Notes: generated from the letters alone by a model not told the origin. A stretch of DNA of 64,000 bases from Bradyrhizobium daqingense (GCF_021044685.1 NZ_CP088014.1:7612001-7676000), one strand, 5' to 3'. Counted from the first letter of the stretch, positions 29,104-39,529 are shown. Numbers and translations: made by a program.

Positions 29104-29287
29104 CAATATCTCCATCGCCAAAACAAGAATACCCCCGCTCCTCAAGGTCGCGAAGCAGGCCGGGTGTCATGATCATTGTTCACACGAGCCCAAACGCGCA
29201 AATGGATCGATACTGCTGCGAGGCTTCCTGCCATTTCGTTGACCAGATAAGTCCCGGAGGGCCGTCAACGTGGCAGCGTTCTGCCCT

Positions 29288-29318
29288 TAGCAGGCCTACC
29301 TGTCGATAAGCTGACGAA
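29288..29318 (-). promoter_or_regulatory. tts box (TtsI-dependent promoter element) of nopM
   Basis: The minus strand reads GTCAGCTTATCGACAG then GTAGGCC, a close match to the tts box (GTCAGCTTGTCGAAAGC). It lies about 190 bases before the nopM start. TtsI, itself controlled by NodD and flavonoids, activates type III genes through such boxes. Confidence 0.8.
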
Positions 29319-29520
29319 TGTCGCTGCAGAACCCCGGGTCGCCGGTTGCCAGCGGTGACCGAAGCAAGCCCGGTTTGAGGTTGAACCGGTCAAGCTTCGC
29401 AAAGACCAGCTTGGCCCCCATTGCCTTGGCATGGGCACCGCCAGCGCTTACGCGTTCGGAGCGTCTGCCACTCTTCGTTGCCACGTACTCGGTCGAAGGG
29501 TAAGCGGCAAGCTGCGGCCG

Positions 29521-30155
29521 TCAGGCGGCGTGGTTCCATGGCATAAGCGCGTCGATTTCGCCGCTCGGCCAGCCGTTGGCGATACGCTGAGGCGTTAGGC
29601 TGAGCCAGGCGCACGGATCGACGTTATTCATCTTTGCTGTCTGCAGCAGTGTTGCGATGGTTCGCCCAGGTTCGTCCGCCGCCGTCGCTACCGGCAAAGA
29701 GGCTATTCTTTCTCGTAATTGTTTGTGGTCAGATGGCGCGTTCAACGATGTTGGAGTCGAGCTCGATGCGAACCATCAGTCTGGAAGCGTTCGAAGATGG
29801 CACGGCGCGAGACGGCATAGCGGATTGCCTCAGCCAGTTTTGATTTTCCGGAAATCCGCCGCAATGTCTGCTGCCAGAGATCGAAGAGATCTGCGACGAC
29901 CGCTGTGGAGGCTTGCTGGCGCGCGGCAACGCCTACGTCGGGGCTTTGACCGCGTATGGTCTTCTCGACCTGCCAGAGCTTCGCCATCCGCTCGACCGTC
30001 GCCGTTGCCACTTTCAAGCTTCCTGCAACATGCAGCTCATAGAACTTGCGCCGGCTGTGTGACCAGCAGCCAGCCAAGGTGACGCCATCTCTCTTGCGTG
30101 AACAACGGACGTATCCATTTCTTGATCTCTGGAAGCGACGCCGCCCACAACGCAA
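29521..30155 (-). pseudogene. IS66-family transposase (TnpC), C-terminal remnant
   Basis: The minus strand encodes LAGCWSHSRRKFYELHVAGS, KLAEAIRYAVSRRAIFERF, then frameshifted RIELDSNIVERAI (catalytic Glu) and IATLLQTAKMNNVDP with PSGEIDALMPW at the end. At least two frameshifts are present. The N-terminal zinc-binding half is absent here; a different N-terminal part of the family lies at 32835-33356. Confidence 0.85.
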
Positions 30156-30229
30156 GCGTCTCCTCGATCGACGCTGCTGGCGTCCACGACCTCCGAATCA
30201 TGGTGTCCATAGATTCAGACATCTCCTAA

Positions 30230-30990
30230 AAAGGCAACTGTAATGCTAGGATTACCCCTAGGACCTGCAGCGCTCGCGTCCGTCAAACAAGGCGGCCTCA
30301 ATGGAGGGATACCTTCCATCAGCTGGATGGCTGGATCATCCGAAGGCTCTGGTCGCGCCGCGGAAGCGGTGGCGGAACGCAGCCTGGAAGGAATATCCGA
30401 CCGCTCGCAAAGCGCATGGGGTCCTGCTGAACGCGCTGCGAGGCGCCTTCGATGGCGCGCAGCCGCGGCCAGCTTGCAACATAGATATCGTTCATCGCCG
30501 TCCGCCAGCGGAAGATGTAGTGACTGACGAAGAAACGCGTCATCACACCGACACGACCGCAACAAGAGCAATGCCGGCAAAAGTCGACAACTCGCTGTAG
30601 AACTGCTGGACCATCACTTGCGCCGATTTCGAAAGCGCGGCCTGGACAAGGTCATAGAATGGCCCATACCAGCTGTTGATGGCGACGCTGACCTGGACCT
30701 GAAAGTAGGAGGTGAACAGTATTAGCGCGGAGCCAAGAATCGACCACGTCGCCCAGGGGTGCGGCGCAACCAACATCCAGCCAGCCGCAAATATCGCGGC
30801 GCACGCGGCGAAATAGAGGTCGAACCAGAGAGCCGGCGCCGACGAGAACGTCGCCAACCCGACCTGCCTTTTGCGGCGCTTCGAACAGATTGCTCGCGAA
30901 GCCATACCAGACCAGCATCGTCAGTGCGGTCCAAACGATCGCCGAGAGAAAGAACAGCTTGGGTCGGGGGAAAAACGAGAGGTCCGAGCA
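30230..30990 (-). pseudogene. bacA: BacA/SbmA-family peptide transporter, decayed 5' half
   Basis: Pieces in successive frames read MLVWYGFASNLFEAPQKAGR, ALWFDLYFAACAAIFAAGW, NSWYGPFYDLVQAALSKSA, then FFVSHYIFRWRTAMNDIYVA and RLRAIEGASQRVQQDPMRFA. This is the order of the SbmA/BacA family of inner-membrane peptide transporters. At least three frameshifts occur, and homology ends near 30370, so the last half of the transmembrane domain is missing. BacA-type proteins protect bacteroids from host NCR peptides in some legumes; this copy cannot do so. Confidence 0.75.
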
Positions 30991-31019
30991 TCTGTGGCCT
31001 CTTGGATTACAGGAGACCG

Positions 31020-31600
31020 TCGGGCATCGTCAACTTAATCGACCGCCGAGCCGAAGGAGGCGCTTCTCAGTTCGAGATTCGGCTTGTCGCGGAGATTTCG
31101 CGCCAAGTCGCAAAGGCTCGCTCGCGCGAAGCACGACGGAAGTCGGCGGTGACGGCTCCGGGATAGGGGATGTGGAAAAGGTTCGCGACCTGGTTGATCG
31201 TGAACTGACAGAAACCGTTGAGCCTGATCGGACGATTTGAAACCCTTCATGATCGGCTTGCGTCGCCGCGTCGGCTGATGAGAAATCTCGGCCCGATTGT
31301 CAAGAGCTTTGTGCTGGCGATGTTCGACGTGAAAGCCCATCTTCGCCCTCACAGGGCCGTACGAACGGAGCTTGTCCGTGATCATCACGCGCGGCGGCGT
31401 GCCGGCGTATTTCAACAGCTTCTTCATGAGCCGCTGCGCAGCGCGTTCGGCGCTGGATCAAGACGTCGAGAACGAAGCCATTTTCTGGTCGACAGCGCGC
31501 CAAAGCCAAGTTGTTTGCCCGCGATCGAGAAGGCGCTGCTGCAAAACTACGGGGTGACCACCTGAGGGCCGCGTCCGAGATCGGCCCAGAAGGCCAGCGC
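31020..31600 (-). pseudogene. IS6-family transposase remnant, copy C
   Basis: The minus strand reads RAVDQ, NGFVLDVLIQ, PRVMITDKLRSYGPVRAKMG, HKALDNRAEISHQPTRRRK and ARNLRDKPNLELRSA, with the end GGCATCGTCAACTTAATCGA at about 31023. It is frameshifted, with a small deletion after LIQ. The N-terminal third is missing. Confidence 0.8.
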
Positions 31601-31609
31601 CAGCCCGAT

Positions 31610-31843
31610 TTAGCCGGACGGTGGGTATGGGTCCTGGCCATATGTCCACTCGTGTCTGAACCTGTGGTCATGGCCCTGAACTAGAACCTGAGCGTCGCGT
31701 CCTACCTTTCCCTCCTTGTGGGCAGCGTCGACCGCGACGCGGATCGCCTCTTCCTCAGTGGCGTAGGGGCCGGAGTACTCGCAATTGAGCGCAACCATCC
31801 ACTGGCCTTTATGGCGCGTGACGAAGTACTGAACGCTTGCCAT
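31610..31843 (-). CDS. small DUF2188-type protein
   Basis: The product is 77 residues from ATG at 31843, with GGAG seven bases upstream. The fold pattern (YFVTRHKGQWMVALNCEYSG, YATEEEAIRVAVDAAHKEGK, DAQVLVQGHDHRFRHEWTYG, QDPYPP) fits the DUF2188 family of small cytoplasmic proteins with an N-terminal beta hairpin, one helix and a C-terminal GxDPxPP tail. The function of the family is unknown. The frame is intact although both neighbours are remnants. Confidence 0.75.
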   Translation of the reverse strand: MASVQYFVTRHKGQWMVALNCEYSGPYATEEEAIRVAVDAAHKEGKVGRDAQVLVQGHDHRFRHEWTYGQDPYPPSG

Positions 31844-32601
31844 AAGCTTGCTCCGGCATCGCCCCTGGGATCGATAAACGGGGTCGTACTCTGCAAATCT
31901 GCCGCGGTCGCCTCAACTACCGGATTTGGTGGGCTCCAAGGAGCAGCGCCTTGTAGGCTGGCCTGTTTGCTGTACCCGCGGAGACCAACTGCCGCGCCTT
32001 AGTTTCCCTTATTCACGAGAACCGGAACGTAGCAGCTTCAATCGTCGTAGATGTGGCCCAGCTGCTAGCAAGTCTCTCTTTCTCGTTGGAGTCGAAGGCT
32101 GGATTGATGGTTGAGTGCTGCGACCGTTTGCGTTTGATCGACAAATGAACCCTCCAAATAGAATGTCGTCAGGGTCCAAACTCCCGGGAGACCAGCCGCA
32201 CTCGATCGCATTTGTAAGAAAGCGCTCGTGCGGGTCCGACCTTGCCTCTTTTAGATCGTACGAGGCAATAAATTTGGCATCATGGTTGCTCCACTCCGCG
32301 GCGCACACGCGGACTTGGAGGCACGCGGACATGACTCGGCGCCGTCGGGAGTGAGAACCCGACGCTGTCCCTACCGCGCCCGCGCGGCCAGTGAAGTTGG
32401 CGGCGGTGACTCGGCGCTCACGCCTCCGGAAGCGCTTATCCCTACCACGCGCTGCAAACTTCGGTGGCCAGCCTTCGCCCTTGGATAAGCGAGACCGACC
32501 ACCGCGGCCCCCCGAGAGGCTCAATTCCCAAGGGTGCTACCAAGCAGTATCGCTGAGAAGGACTGGAAGCACCTACCAGGATTGGTTGGTGCCGATCTAA
32601 T
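31844..32601. other. no recognisable gene
   Basis: Open frames on both strands (minus 32009-32524; plus 32115-32354) lack motifs and binding sites. It is probably decayed sequence. Confidence 0.3.
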
Positions 32602-32622
32602 GTGGCCTGGGGCAAATGCGCC

Positions 32623-32829
32623 ATGGCGACTGAATTTGATACGATTTTTGATGTGATTGAGCGTCACCGCGAGCTTTCGGTGCAGCACGCCGCCGCGGTA
32701 TCGGTATCCGCGAAACTTGTCGCAGGTCTCGAGTTTCATGCCGCCGACGCGATCAGCGAGGAAAGAAGGTTGGCTCTCGAGGACTATGCAGACGTGCTCA
32801 CTCCAAGCCGACCACGCTTGCGGACGTGA
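32623..32829 (+). pseudogene. hypothetical helical protein, 5' fragment
   Basis: The frame starts ATG 32623 and reads MATEFDTIFDVIERHRELSV then EERRLALEDYADVL before running into IS66 sequence at about 32830. It resembles small helical proteins common in Bradyrhizobium genomes that begin with a similar DAIFDVIERHR segment. I know no function. It was truncated by the IS66 fragment. Confidence 0.4.
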
Positions 32830-32834
32830 TCAGA

Positions 32835-33356
32835 CTACCGGCTTGGCCGACGGTCGATGGCGATGCCGTGCGTCGCCAACATCTGCGCCTGGCGATAAAG
32901 CGGCAAATGCCAATGATACTTGGCATCGATCACATGCGCTGACCAGCCGCTCCGTGGGCAGTGTTCGGGCCCGGCATGCTGGAGGACGACGCCATGACAA
33001 GCGCGGCAGGCCAGTTTGGGCCGGCGAGTGACGATTACGCGATACTGCGCCGGTACGACGTCGAGCCTCTGGCTCTCATCGCTCCCAATTTCAAAAAGGA
33101 CGCCTGCGCAGCACGGGCGGCAGGTTGCAGTGGGCATCAGGGTCTCGACGATGCGCGGCAAATACTCCGGCAGCTGACCGCGGTTGGCTCTGCGCTCGGC
33201 AGTTCGCTTCTCGCAGGTTCTTGGATTGGCGTGATCCTCGGCTGCTTCGAGAGCCGCGACGGCCTCTTCGATGCCCTCCAAAACAGGCTGTAGTTGATCA
33301 GCGTCCAGCTTTCCGACGATCGACCGAACTGCGCATCTTTCGCAAGCTTGCGCCAC
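32835..33356 (-). pseudogene. IS66-family transposase, N-terminal remnant
   Basis: The minus strand encodes the IS66 TnpC N-terminal part: EGIEEAVAALEAAEDHA, PEYLPRIVETLMPTATCRPC, CRACHGVVLQHAGPEHCP (Cys motif) and HVIDAKYHWHLPLYRQAQML. It is truncated at both ends. It belongs to a different copy from the 29521-30155 remnant. Confidence 0.85.
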
Positions 33357-33462
33357 GCTTACGGCCTACTGGGTTAGCGCGATGTCGGATCGCGGCCAAT
33401 CAAAAAGGCAACTGCAGCTAGTTCTTTTCACTTGAGCTGCTGCCGGTTTGATGGACACCCGG

Positions 33463-33888
33463 TTAAGCTAATCCCACCTTGCGCTCGAACGCAACCGGGC
33501 TGAGATAGCCGATGGTCGAGTGCCTGCGGGTCGTGTTGTAAAATCGTTCGATGTAGTCGAACACATCGGCGCGTGCCTCGTCTCTGGTTCGATAAATCTT
33601 GTTGGCCGTACGCTCGGTCTTGAGCGAGGAGAAGAGGCTCTCCATCGCCGCGTTGTCCCAGACGTTGCCGGAGCGGCTCATGCTGCAACGATGCCGTGGT
33701 CGGCCATCAGGCGCTGGAACTGCTCGCTGGTGTACTGGGACGCTCGGCGGCGAACTGCCGGTCAAGGAGGTTCGCCGGTACGGTCTCGAGCTGTCGATCG
33801 CCGTCATCCTTCGGCAAGCGCCGACGTCGCGGCCGCGCCCGCAAGCCTTGCAGGCGCATCAGCCGCTCAATCCGGTGCAGGCCGGATT
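33463..33888 (-). pseudogene. IS3-family OrfB, internally deleted
   Basis: From about 33888 the minus strand reads HRIERLMRLQGLRARPRRRR then DRQFAAERP. It jumps to SQYTSEQFQRLMADHGIV, frameshifts, and ends with NVWDNAAMESLFSSLKTERT and HSTIGYLSPVAFERKVGLA. The block with the first catalytic Asp is deleted. The element abuts the truncated potA-like gene. Confidence 0.8.
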
Positions 33889-34454
33889 GCGATCGAGCGC
33901 TCCGAGCGGTTCGTCGAGCGGAGGATCGGCGGGTCGGCGATCAGCGCGCGAGCAAGCGCCACGCGCTGCTGCTGCCCGCCGCTTAGTTGCGATGGCATGC
34001 GGTCACCGTAGTCATTGAGATGCACGCGCTGAAGCATGCGGTTGACACGCATCGCCTTCTCGGCCGCCTTTATGCCGCGCATTTCGAGCGGGAACTCGAG
34101 ATTACGCCGCACAGTGAGGTGCGGAAACAGCGCATAACTCTGGAATACAATGCCTTGGTCGCGCCGATAGGAGGGCACCGCCGCGACCGACTTCCCGGAA
34201 ATGAGGATGTCTCCCTTGGTGGGAGCCACGAATCCGGCAAGCAGCATGAGCGCTGTGGTCTTGCCCGAGCCGCTCGGACCGAGAATGGTCAGAAACTCCC
34301 CGCCACGAACCGCGAGCGAGACATCCTCGATCGCCGCAATCGCTCCATATGTCTTCGTGACGCGCCGGAATTCGATTTCCGCGGAATCAGGACCGTTCTC
34401 CAGCACTTCATCCTCAACATGTACTAGGGCAGTCATAGGATACGGATTCAGCAT
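33888..34454 (-). pseudogene. PotA-type ABC transporter ATPase, truncated
   Basis: The start at 34454 (or ATG at about 34436, MTALVHVEDEVLENG) leads to Walker A (GPSGSGKTTALMLLAG), the Q-loop (IVFQSYALFPHL) and the signature (LSGGQQQRVALARALIADPP). After ADPPIL one base is missing. The next frame reads LDEPLGALDRNP (Walker B and D-loop) and then changes into IS3 sequence. The C-terminal TOBE domain is lost. It belonged with the binding-protein gene 80 bases downstream in a polyamine/iron-type uptake operon. Confidence 0.8.
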
Positions 34455-34535
34455 TTATACTCCAGACAGGCAATTGCGCTAAGAAGTGCGGAGCGGCGCG
34501 ATGGACCGGCCGTTCACGCGAAGGACAGCCACGAT

Positions 34536-35645
34536 CTAACGCAGACTCCATTCATTCCAGCGCTGGATTAGCCGCTCCATGTTCGACAAGCCGTCCGGTC
34601 CGGACTCCAAGTACCACTTCGGATTTATGGCGAAGCTGCTCGCCATGTACTCGGGGTAGGTCGCAAGTTTGCGGGCTACATTTTCGGGTAGCTGCTTGTA
34701 GGCACTGTGATTGCTCGGAGCGAGGGTGAACAATTGCGCGAACGCTGCCTGGCGGTCGGCGCGAGACGTGAGCTCAATGAACTTCTGCGCGCTCTGGACG
34801 TTCGGACTGCCTTTCGGAATGATCCAGTTATCCCAAGCCAGCTTGGCCTGACTCCTACTGATTTCGATCGGCGCGCCTTCATCGATCAATGCTTGCGCCC
34901 GCCCGTCATAGCCTTGCGCGACGTCAGCCACGTTATCACGCATCATTTGCAGGATCTCGGATCCGGTCGACCACCACTTGCGGATGTGCGGCTTGATTTT
35001 ATCGAGGCTCGCGAAAACACGGTCGATATCCATTGGGTAGAGCGCATCCACAGGAACGCCGTCCGCCAGCAGAGCTTCCTCGAAGGGACCCAGTGCGCCG
35101 TACTGCCCGGTCCTGAGGGTACGTGCTCCAGGAAACTTCTTAACATCCCAGAATTCGGCCCACGTGGAGGGCCGCGGCTTGTCACCCGGGAACTTCCCCG
35201 TATTGTAAATCATGTTCATGGAATATACGAAACTACCGAAACCAAAGGGCTGTTTGCAGTAATGTTGCGTCGCCTCTAATTCCACCTGCCTGTAGATCGA
35301 GTAGTCGATTTTTTCAAGATTTCCTTTCGCGGCCAAGGTAAACGCCGAGACTTGATTCATAAGAAGTACGTCGACCGTGATGTTGCTCGCATGCACCATC
35401 GTCGCGATCTGGGCCGCGTCTATATCCTGCGTAATCTGAATTACCTTAACTCCGGTCTCGGTCTGGAAAGGCTTCACATAAGCTTCGGCGATGGCCTTGC
35501 CAAAATTGCCCCCGCTAAATGCCACGCGCAACTCGCGTGAGGATTGCGCCGATACCGGGCCATCGACAGAAGACAGCGTGCCGACCGCGATAACGGACGA
35601 CATTCCTCTCATGAAGCGCCTGCGATTTACCCAAAGATGCCTCAT
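34536..35645 (-). CDS. periplasmic binding protein of a PotD/spermidine-type ABC transporter
   Basis: The product is 369 residues from ATG at 35645, preceded by GGAGG at 5 bases (an upstream frame extension has no site). The N-terminus is a twin-arginine-type signal (VNRRRFMRGMSSVIAVGTLS), cleaved near VSAQSS. The mature part is a type 2 periplasmic binding protein: FSGGNFGKAIAEAYVKPFQT, TVDVLLMNQVSAFTLAAKGN, FVYSMNMIYNTGKFPG, RPSTWAEFWDVKKFPGARTL, typical of the spermidine/putrescine- and iron-binding group. Permease genes are missing nearby and the ATPase gene upstream is truncated, so the system is probably incomplete unless complemented elsewhere. The ligand cannot be read from the sequence. 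Confidence 0.88.
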   Translation of the reverse strand: MRHLWVNRRRFMRGMSSVIAVGTLSSVDGPVSAQSSRELRVAFSGGNFGKAIAEAYVKPFQTETGVKVIQITQDIDAAQIATMVHASNITVDVLLMNQVSAFTLAAKGNLEKIDYSIYRQVELEATQHYCKQPFGFGSFVYSMNMIYNTGKFPGDKPRPSTWAEFWDVKKFPGARTLRTGQYGALGPFEEALLADGVPVDALYPMDIDRVFASLDKIKPHIRKWWSTGSEILQMMRDNVADVAQGYDGRAQALIDEGAPIEISRSQAKLAWDNWIIPKGSPNVQSAQKFIELTSRADRQAAFAQLFTLAPSNHSAYKQLPENVARKLATYPEYMASSFAINPKWYLESGPDGLSNMERLIQRWNEWSLR

Positions 35646-36293
35646 TGTTTCCTCCACGCCCCGCGGGAATTTTCCCCGCTCTGGCCATATTAGCGGGAGC
35701 AAGGTCAGAATTTCCACATTTTTGGCGTTAGGGAGCCGAAATTCCGCGCTTCATGGGGGCGACGCGAAGGTTTAAAGCCATTCAGGGATTGGGCTGCTAC
35801 ATGCACAAGCGCGCCTAGTAAAAATACACCTGCTCTCCGGCGCGCTCAGACTCGAGCGGAAGGAGAGACTGCCTTTTCCTCGGTCTCATAGGCCGAAAAG
35901 GCGGATACGCTCCAGTGTCTTGGCAAAGTGCTCGTCTGGCGGTCAACTCGGCGCGGCCGCTTACACGATGAAGCCGATCGAGTCCCATATTTAGACCGTG
36001 GGTGTTCTGCCGGGACGTCGACGGAACGTGCCGCCAGTGTAGACTGCGGGCGCGCCGGAATTGCTGTGCATCGGTACGAGCAAGAGTTCACCGTCACGGT
36101 ACTCGGCTTGACGCAACGAACGCCAGTCCTGCGCGGCAGCCGCAGTTCCAACCACACGCATAAAGCCGTCTGCCGAGATGCCCATGAGCGATGGAGCTCC
36201 TCGACGGAAGGATATGCAGGCTACAATGCTGGCCAGAAGGGGAACGGGACAAGTGCGGATAAATAACCTTGGGCCGAGTAGCTCTTTGCGCCC
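35646..36293. other. no certain gene
   Basis: A minus-strand frame 36185-35991 (MGISADGFMRVVGTAAAAQD, WRSLRQAEYRDGELLLVPM) looks protein-like but has no recognised family and may be the end of a decayed gene. Otherwise I see nothing. Confidence 0.3.
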
Positions 36294-37481
36294 TCACCAA
36301 GCATTGCGCGCGGGGCCTTCAGGCTGCGCCACAGCCGCTGCATGGAGGGCCTCGACGAAGGCAGCCTGGGCCTGGCCATACTCGGGCAGGTTGGGTTCAG
36401 GCCACGCAGAGTTGATCGCGATGACGATCTTGTCCTTCGGATAGACAAAGATCGCCTGGCCGGCGTGGCCCAGCGCCGCGTAGGCGTCCTTGTAAATCCA
36501 CCAGTGATAACCATAACCCGTCGCTCCCGTACTCGTGGGTGAGAAGGTCAAATGAGCGCGGGTTGCCTCCGCCAACCAACCGGGCGACAGCACCTGGATG
36601 GCGCCGGCCCTACCACCGTCCAGCATGAATTGCCCGATGCGAGCGTAATCGCGCAGCGTCGTGATGAAACCGCCGCCGCCGTACTCTTGGCCTGCTGGAT
36701 CTACCACCCAGAATGCGTCCTGTTCCATCCCAAAGGGCCGCCAGAGCTTGTCTGAGAGGTACTCTGACATCGACTTCCCGGCCGCCTTGGAAACTAAGAC
36801 CCCGGCCAGATGGGAATCGCCGGTCTTGTAGTCGAACTTGGCCCCGGGCCGGTGGATTCTGGGCAGACGGCGCATGTAAGCGACGCCGGGGTTGACGCCG
36901 TCTATGAAAGGGGCCGTCATCAGCAGGGCGTCGTCCGAGTTCGGGTCCGTGTAATCCTCACTCCACTTGACCCCCGAAGTCATGGTCAAGAGTTGTCGGA
37001 CGGTTACGCCGTCGTAGGCGCTGCCTTTTAGCTCATGGATATAGTCGATGAGGGGCGCATCCATGCCGTTGATGTAACCATCCTGGATAGCCGCGCCAAT
37101 CAGGATAGAAGTTACTGATTTCCCAACGGAGTAGGAGGTCCAACGGTCCTTCGCTGTACGCCCGAGACCATAGCGCTCGAGAAGCACCTGTCGGTTCTTC
37201 AGCACAATGACGCCAGAGACGCGCTCCGCCATAATGTGGCGATCGACATCCAGGTCTTGTCCCCTCCAAGTCCAGCGTGGCGAGATCTGATGGAGGGCTG
37301 TAGGCAGGACGTAAACGTGCGGGCCGCGGCTTATCCCACGGACCGGATCGATCTTCTCTCTACTACGGCAGCCGACGATCTGTTGATCTCGGGTCCATCG
37401 CAGCATAGCCGCGCCGCCCGGCGGAAGCGACGCGTCCTCGGATGTGCATGCCGCTGTATTCACAGTCTCCATCCCATTCAT
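36294..37481 (-). CDS. serine hydrolase of the beta-lactamase/6-aminohexanoate-dimer hydrolase (NylB-like) family
   Basis: The product is 395 residues from ATG at 37481, preceded by AAGGAG. The catalytic SxxK is Ser118-Val-Gly-Lys121 in TSYSVGKSVTSILIGAA. The second motif Tyr is seen in FDYKTGDSHLAGVL, and GHAGQAIFVYPKDKIVIAIN is the C-terminal strand. These proteins share the class C beta-lactamase/penicillin-binding fold; NylB members cleave linear amide dimers and many homologues are esterases. No signal peptide is obvious, so it is probably cytoplasmic. Substrate unknown. The frame is intact and the gene stands alone. Confidence 0.85.
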   Translation of the reverse strand: MNGMETVNTAACTSEDASLPPGGAAMLRWTRDQQIVGCRSREKIDPVRGISRGPHVYVLPTALHQISPRWTWRGQDLDVDRHIMAERVSGVIVLKNRQVLLERYGLGRTAKDRWTSYSVGKSVTSILIGAAIQDGYINGMDAPLIDYIHELKGSAYDGVTVRQLLTMTSGVKWSEDYTDPNSDDALLMTAPFIDGVNPGVAYMRRLPRIHRPGAKFDYKTGDSHLAGVLVSKAAGKSMSEYLSDKLWRPFGMEQDAFWVVDPAGQEYGGGGFITTLRDYARIGQFMLDGGRAGAIQVLSPGWLAEATRAHLTFSPTSTGATGYGYHWWIYKDAYAALGHAGQAIFVYPKDKIVIAINSAWPEPNLPEYGQAQAAFVEALHAAAVAQPEGPARNAW

Positions 37482-38104
37482 CGTCACTCCTTGCGGACTT
37501 CTCTTGCCTGTTGTTTTCCATCTAAAGTTTCAAGAATTTATCTTACCACAAAGCCGCATTTCCGTAATGTAGCTCCGTTCGCGCCGAAATCCTGCGCTGG
37601 ATCCGGCGATGTGCTAAGTTTTCCGCGCCTTGGAATTGACGAGCAAGTGACCGAACTTTGGTGATCGAGTGGGCACAACTTGCCAATAATACAGAAGATG
37701 GACGGTCGTTCGCGCGCGCTCAGATTGCGCGGGATGATCATGTGCGCCAGTTAGCGTCCTGAGCCAACCAGTGCGCGCCCGAGCCAACGAGCGGCCAGTC
37801 GCACGGACTATCAACTCGGGTCTTCGCGCATGTGTGGCGACCCGCGTATCCGATGTCGATCTTGCCCGCTGCGTCGAAATTGAAGGTGACCCTCGAGTTT
37901 CCAGGCTTGGTCGGGGTCGCGAACTGCCACCGATTGGCTCTCGCTCCTCCTAAGATCGCGATTGGTAGCGATGCACAGCAGACCGAATTTGATCGCTACC
38001 TTAAGGCCAGCCCCTTCCCGACGGCTGTTGAAATAGGAGGAGCGGCGTTGCCCCCGTTGAGCTGTTAGGCTCGGTTCGCCAAAACCAGGAAAGAAAGCAT
38101 CGCC
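37482..38104. other. no recognisable gene
   Basis: This lies upstream of the NylB-like gene on one side and an IS256 remnant on the other. Short frames on both strands without motifs. The first 100 bases should contain the promoter of the hydrolase gene, but I cannot assign boxes. Confidence 0.3.
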
Positions 38105-39040
38105 ATGAAGAAGACTATCACGACAAGGGCCGGCGATGCGACCAGGATGGTGGAAGCAGCGTGGCAAAAGGTTGGGAAGCTTAGACCTTTTCTGCCTGAC
38201 GGCCGGGATCGCGAGACTTACGCAGATGATCGAAGAGGATAGCGAGCGGCTGTGCGGGCCACGCCTTGGGCGATTGGACCAGAGGGCCGGCCAACACTGG
38301 GGGCGGAGCACTGGGCGGCAGCGCTTCCACGGCGGGAGGATCGAGGTAGAGCGGCCGCGCGCATCGACGCGTTCGTCGTCCAGCCCCGGCGCGCGCGCAG
38401 AGCATGGCTCGGCAAATGAGCGATGAACCTGATGTTGCTGAACGTCTCGACCGCGGGTTCGGCCGCGGTCCGCCTGCCGGAGGGCGACATTCCCGCAAAA
38501 AATGGGCGACGGGCGATCCAAGTCGGCCGTCTCGCGCCGGTCGTCGAGTTGTGGGCGGAGCGGATGGCCGCATGGACGTGGTCGGATCGATCTGCTCGCC
38601 ATCCAGATCGATGGGTTGCATATCCGCGATGAGCTGACGCTGGTCGCCGCCGTTGCTATCGACAGCGAAGGCAACAACCATCCGCTGGCGGTTGTCGAAG
38701 ACGCCACCGAGAATACTGCGATTGTGTAGGCGGTGGTGGACAACCTGACTGGCCTTGGGCTCGATCGTGGAATCTGCCGCCTCTTCATTATCGATGGTGC
38801 GAAGGCGCTGCCGAAGGCGATCCGCCAAACCTTCGGCGGTCACACGGCGATCCAACGGTGTCAGATCCACAAGAGCCGCATCGTCGAGCGCCTGTCGGGA
38901 CATCTGCATGCGACGATCCGCAAGGCTGCGTGAAGCCTGGGAGATCGACGATGCGGCAAGGTCGGAGGAGCTGATGAAGAATCTGGCGCGCGGCTGGAGC
39001 GAGACGCCCGGCGTATCCGATCACTTGCGAAGCAATCGCC
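38105..39040 (+). pseudogene. IS256 (mutator)-family transposase, frameshifted
   Basis: ATG at 38105 (MKKTITTRAGDATRMVEAAW) begins the gene. After frame changes it continues EEDSERLCGPRLGRLDQRAG, MNLMLLNVSTAGSAAVRLPE, then LLAIQIDGLHIRDELTLVAA (first Asp), a stop, CRLFIIDGAKALPKAIRQTF (second Asp) and IQRCQIHKSR. It ends near 39040 before the Glu region. At least four lesions are present. Confidence 0.8.
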
Positions 39041-39049
39041 CGGCGCCCG

Positions 39050-39520
39050 AAGATACCTATCCTGGCCGACAACGACACAGCCTGTAGCAACGCGATCGAT
39101 GTCATGATTGGAATTGGCGAGTACTAAAGGGCCAGCGCCAGCGCCCTTGTCATCGACGACAAGACATTCCCTAAGGTTACGAGCCTTGCTGCGGACGCCG
39201 CCAGCAACTGCTGAGCGAAGGAATTCCAGGGCTGGATCGAGGCTGCTCTCGGGATCCAAATTTTCTTGTGATCGCGAGAACCAAAGCGCTCATCGCTGGC
39301 TTGGCGAAGCTGAAGCCTTAGCCCCGCCGCAAGCGCATGTGAAAGGCTGGTGCCGACATGATCCTGATCCATTTCAAAGAAGAAGGATCCTGGCGAGATC
39401 GAAAGCTATTCCCGAGCAAGAACGTCCCCAAGGATATTGTACCGGGAGAGGAAATCTTCAGACCAGAGAATGGACGAGATTACGGCAGCTGAAACGCGCT
39501 TTCTGCACTGATCCACGGCT
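39050..39520 (+). pseudogene. PEP mutase/isocitrate-lyase family protein, decayed copy 1
   Basis: The plus strand keeps DNDTACSNAIDVMIGIGEY, VIDDKTFPKVTSLAADAA, EFQGWIEAALGIQIFL and YREEIFRPENGRDYGS in different frames. These correspond to the active-site region (D.DTGYGN, EDKTFPK) and C-terminus of the phosphoenolpyruvate mutase family. It is full of stops and shifts. A better kept but internally deleted relative lies at 54760-55088. Confidence 0.6.
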
Positions 39521-39529
39521 GAAGGCCAA

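Noticed and set aside
32009..32524. 171-codon minus frame as a gene
   Set aside because: Arg/Ser-rich, no motif, no start signal.
37811..38788. 325-codon minus frame
   Set aside because: It lies opposite the IS256 remnant for most of its length and shows no domain.
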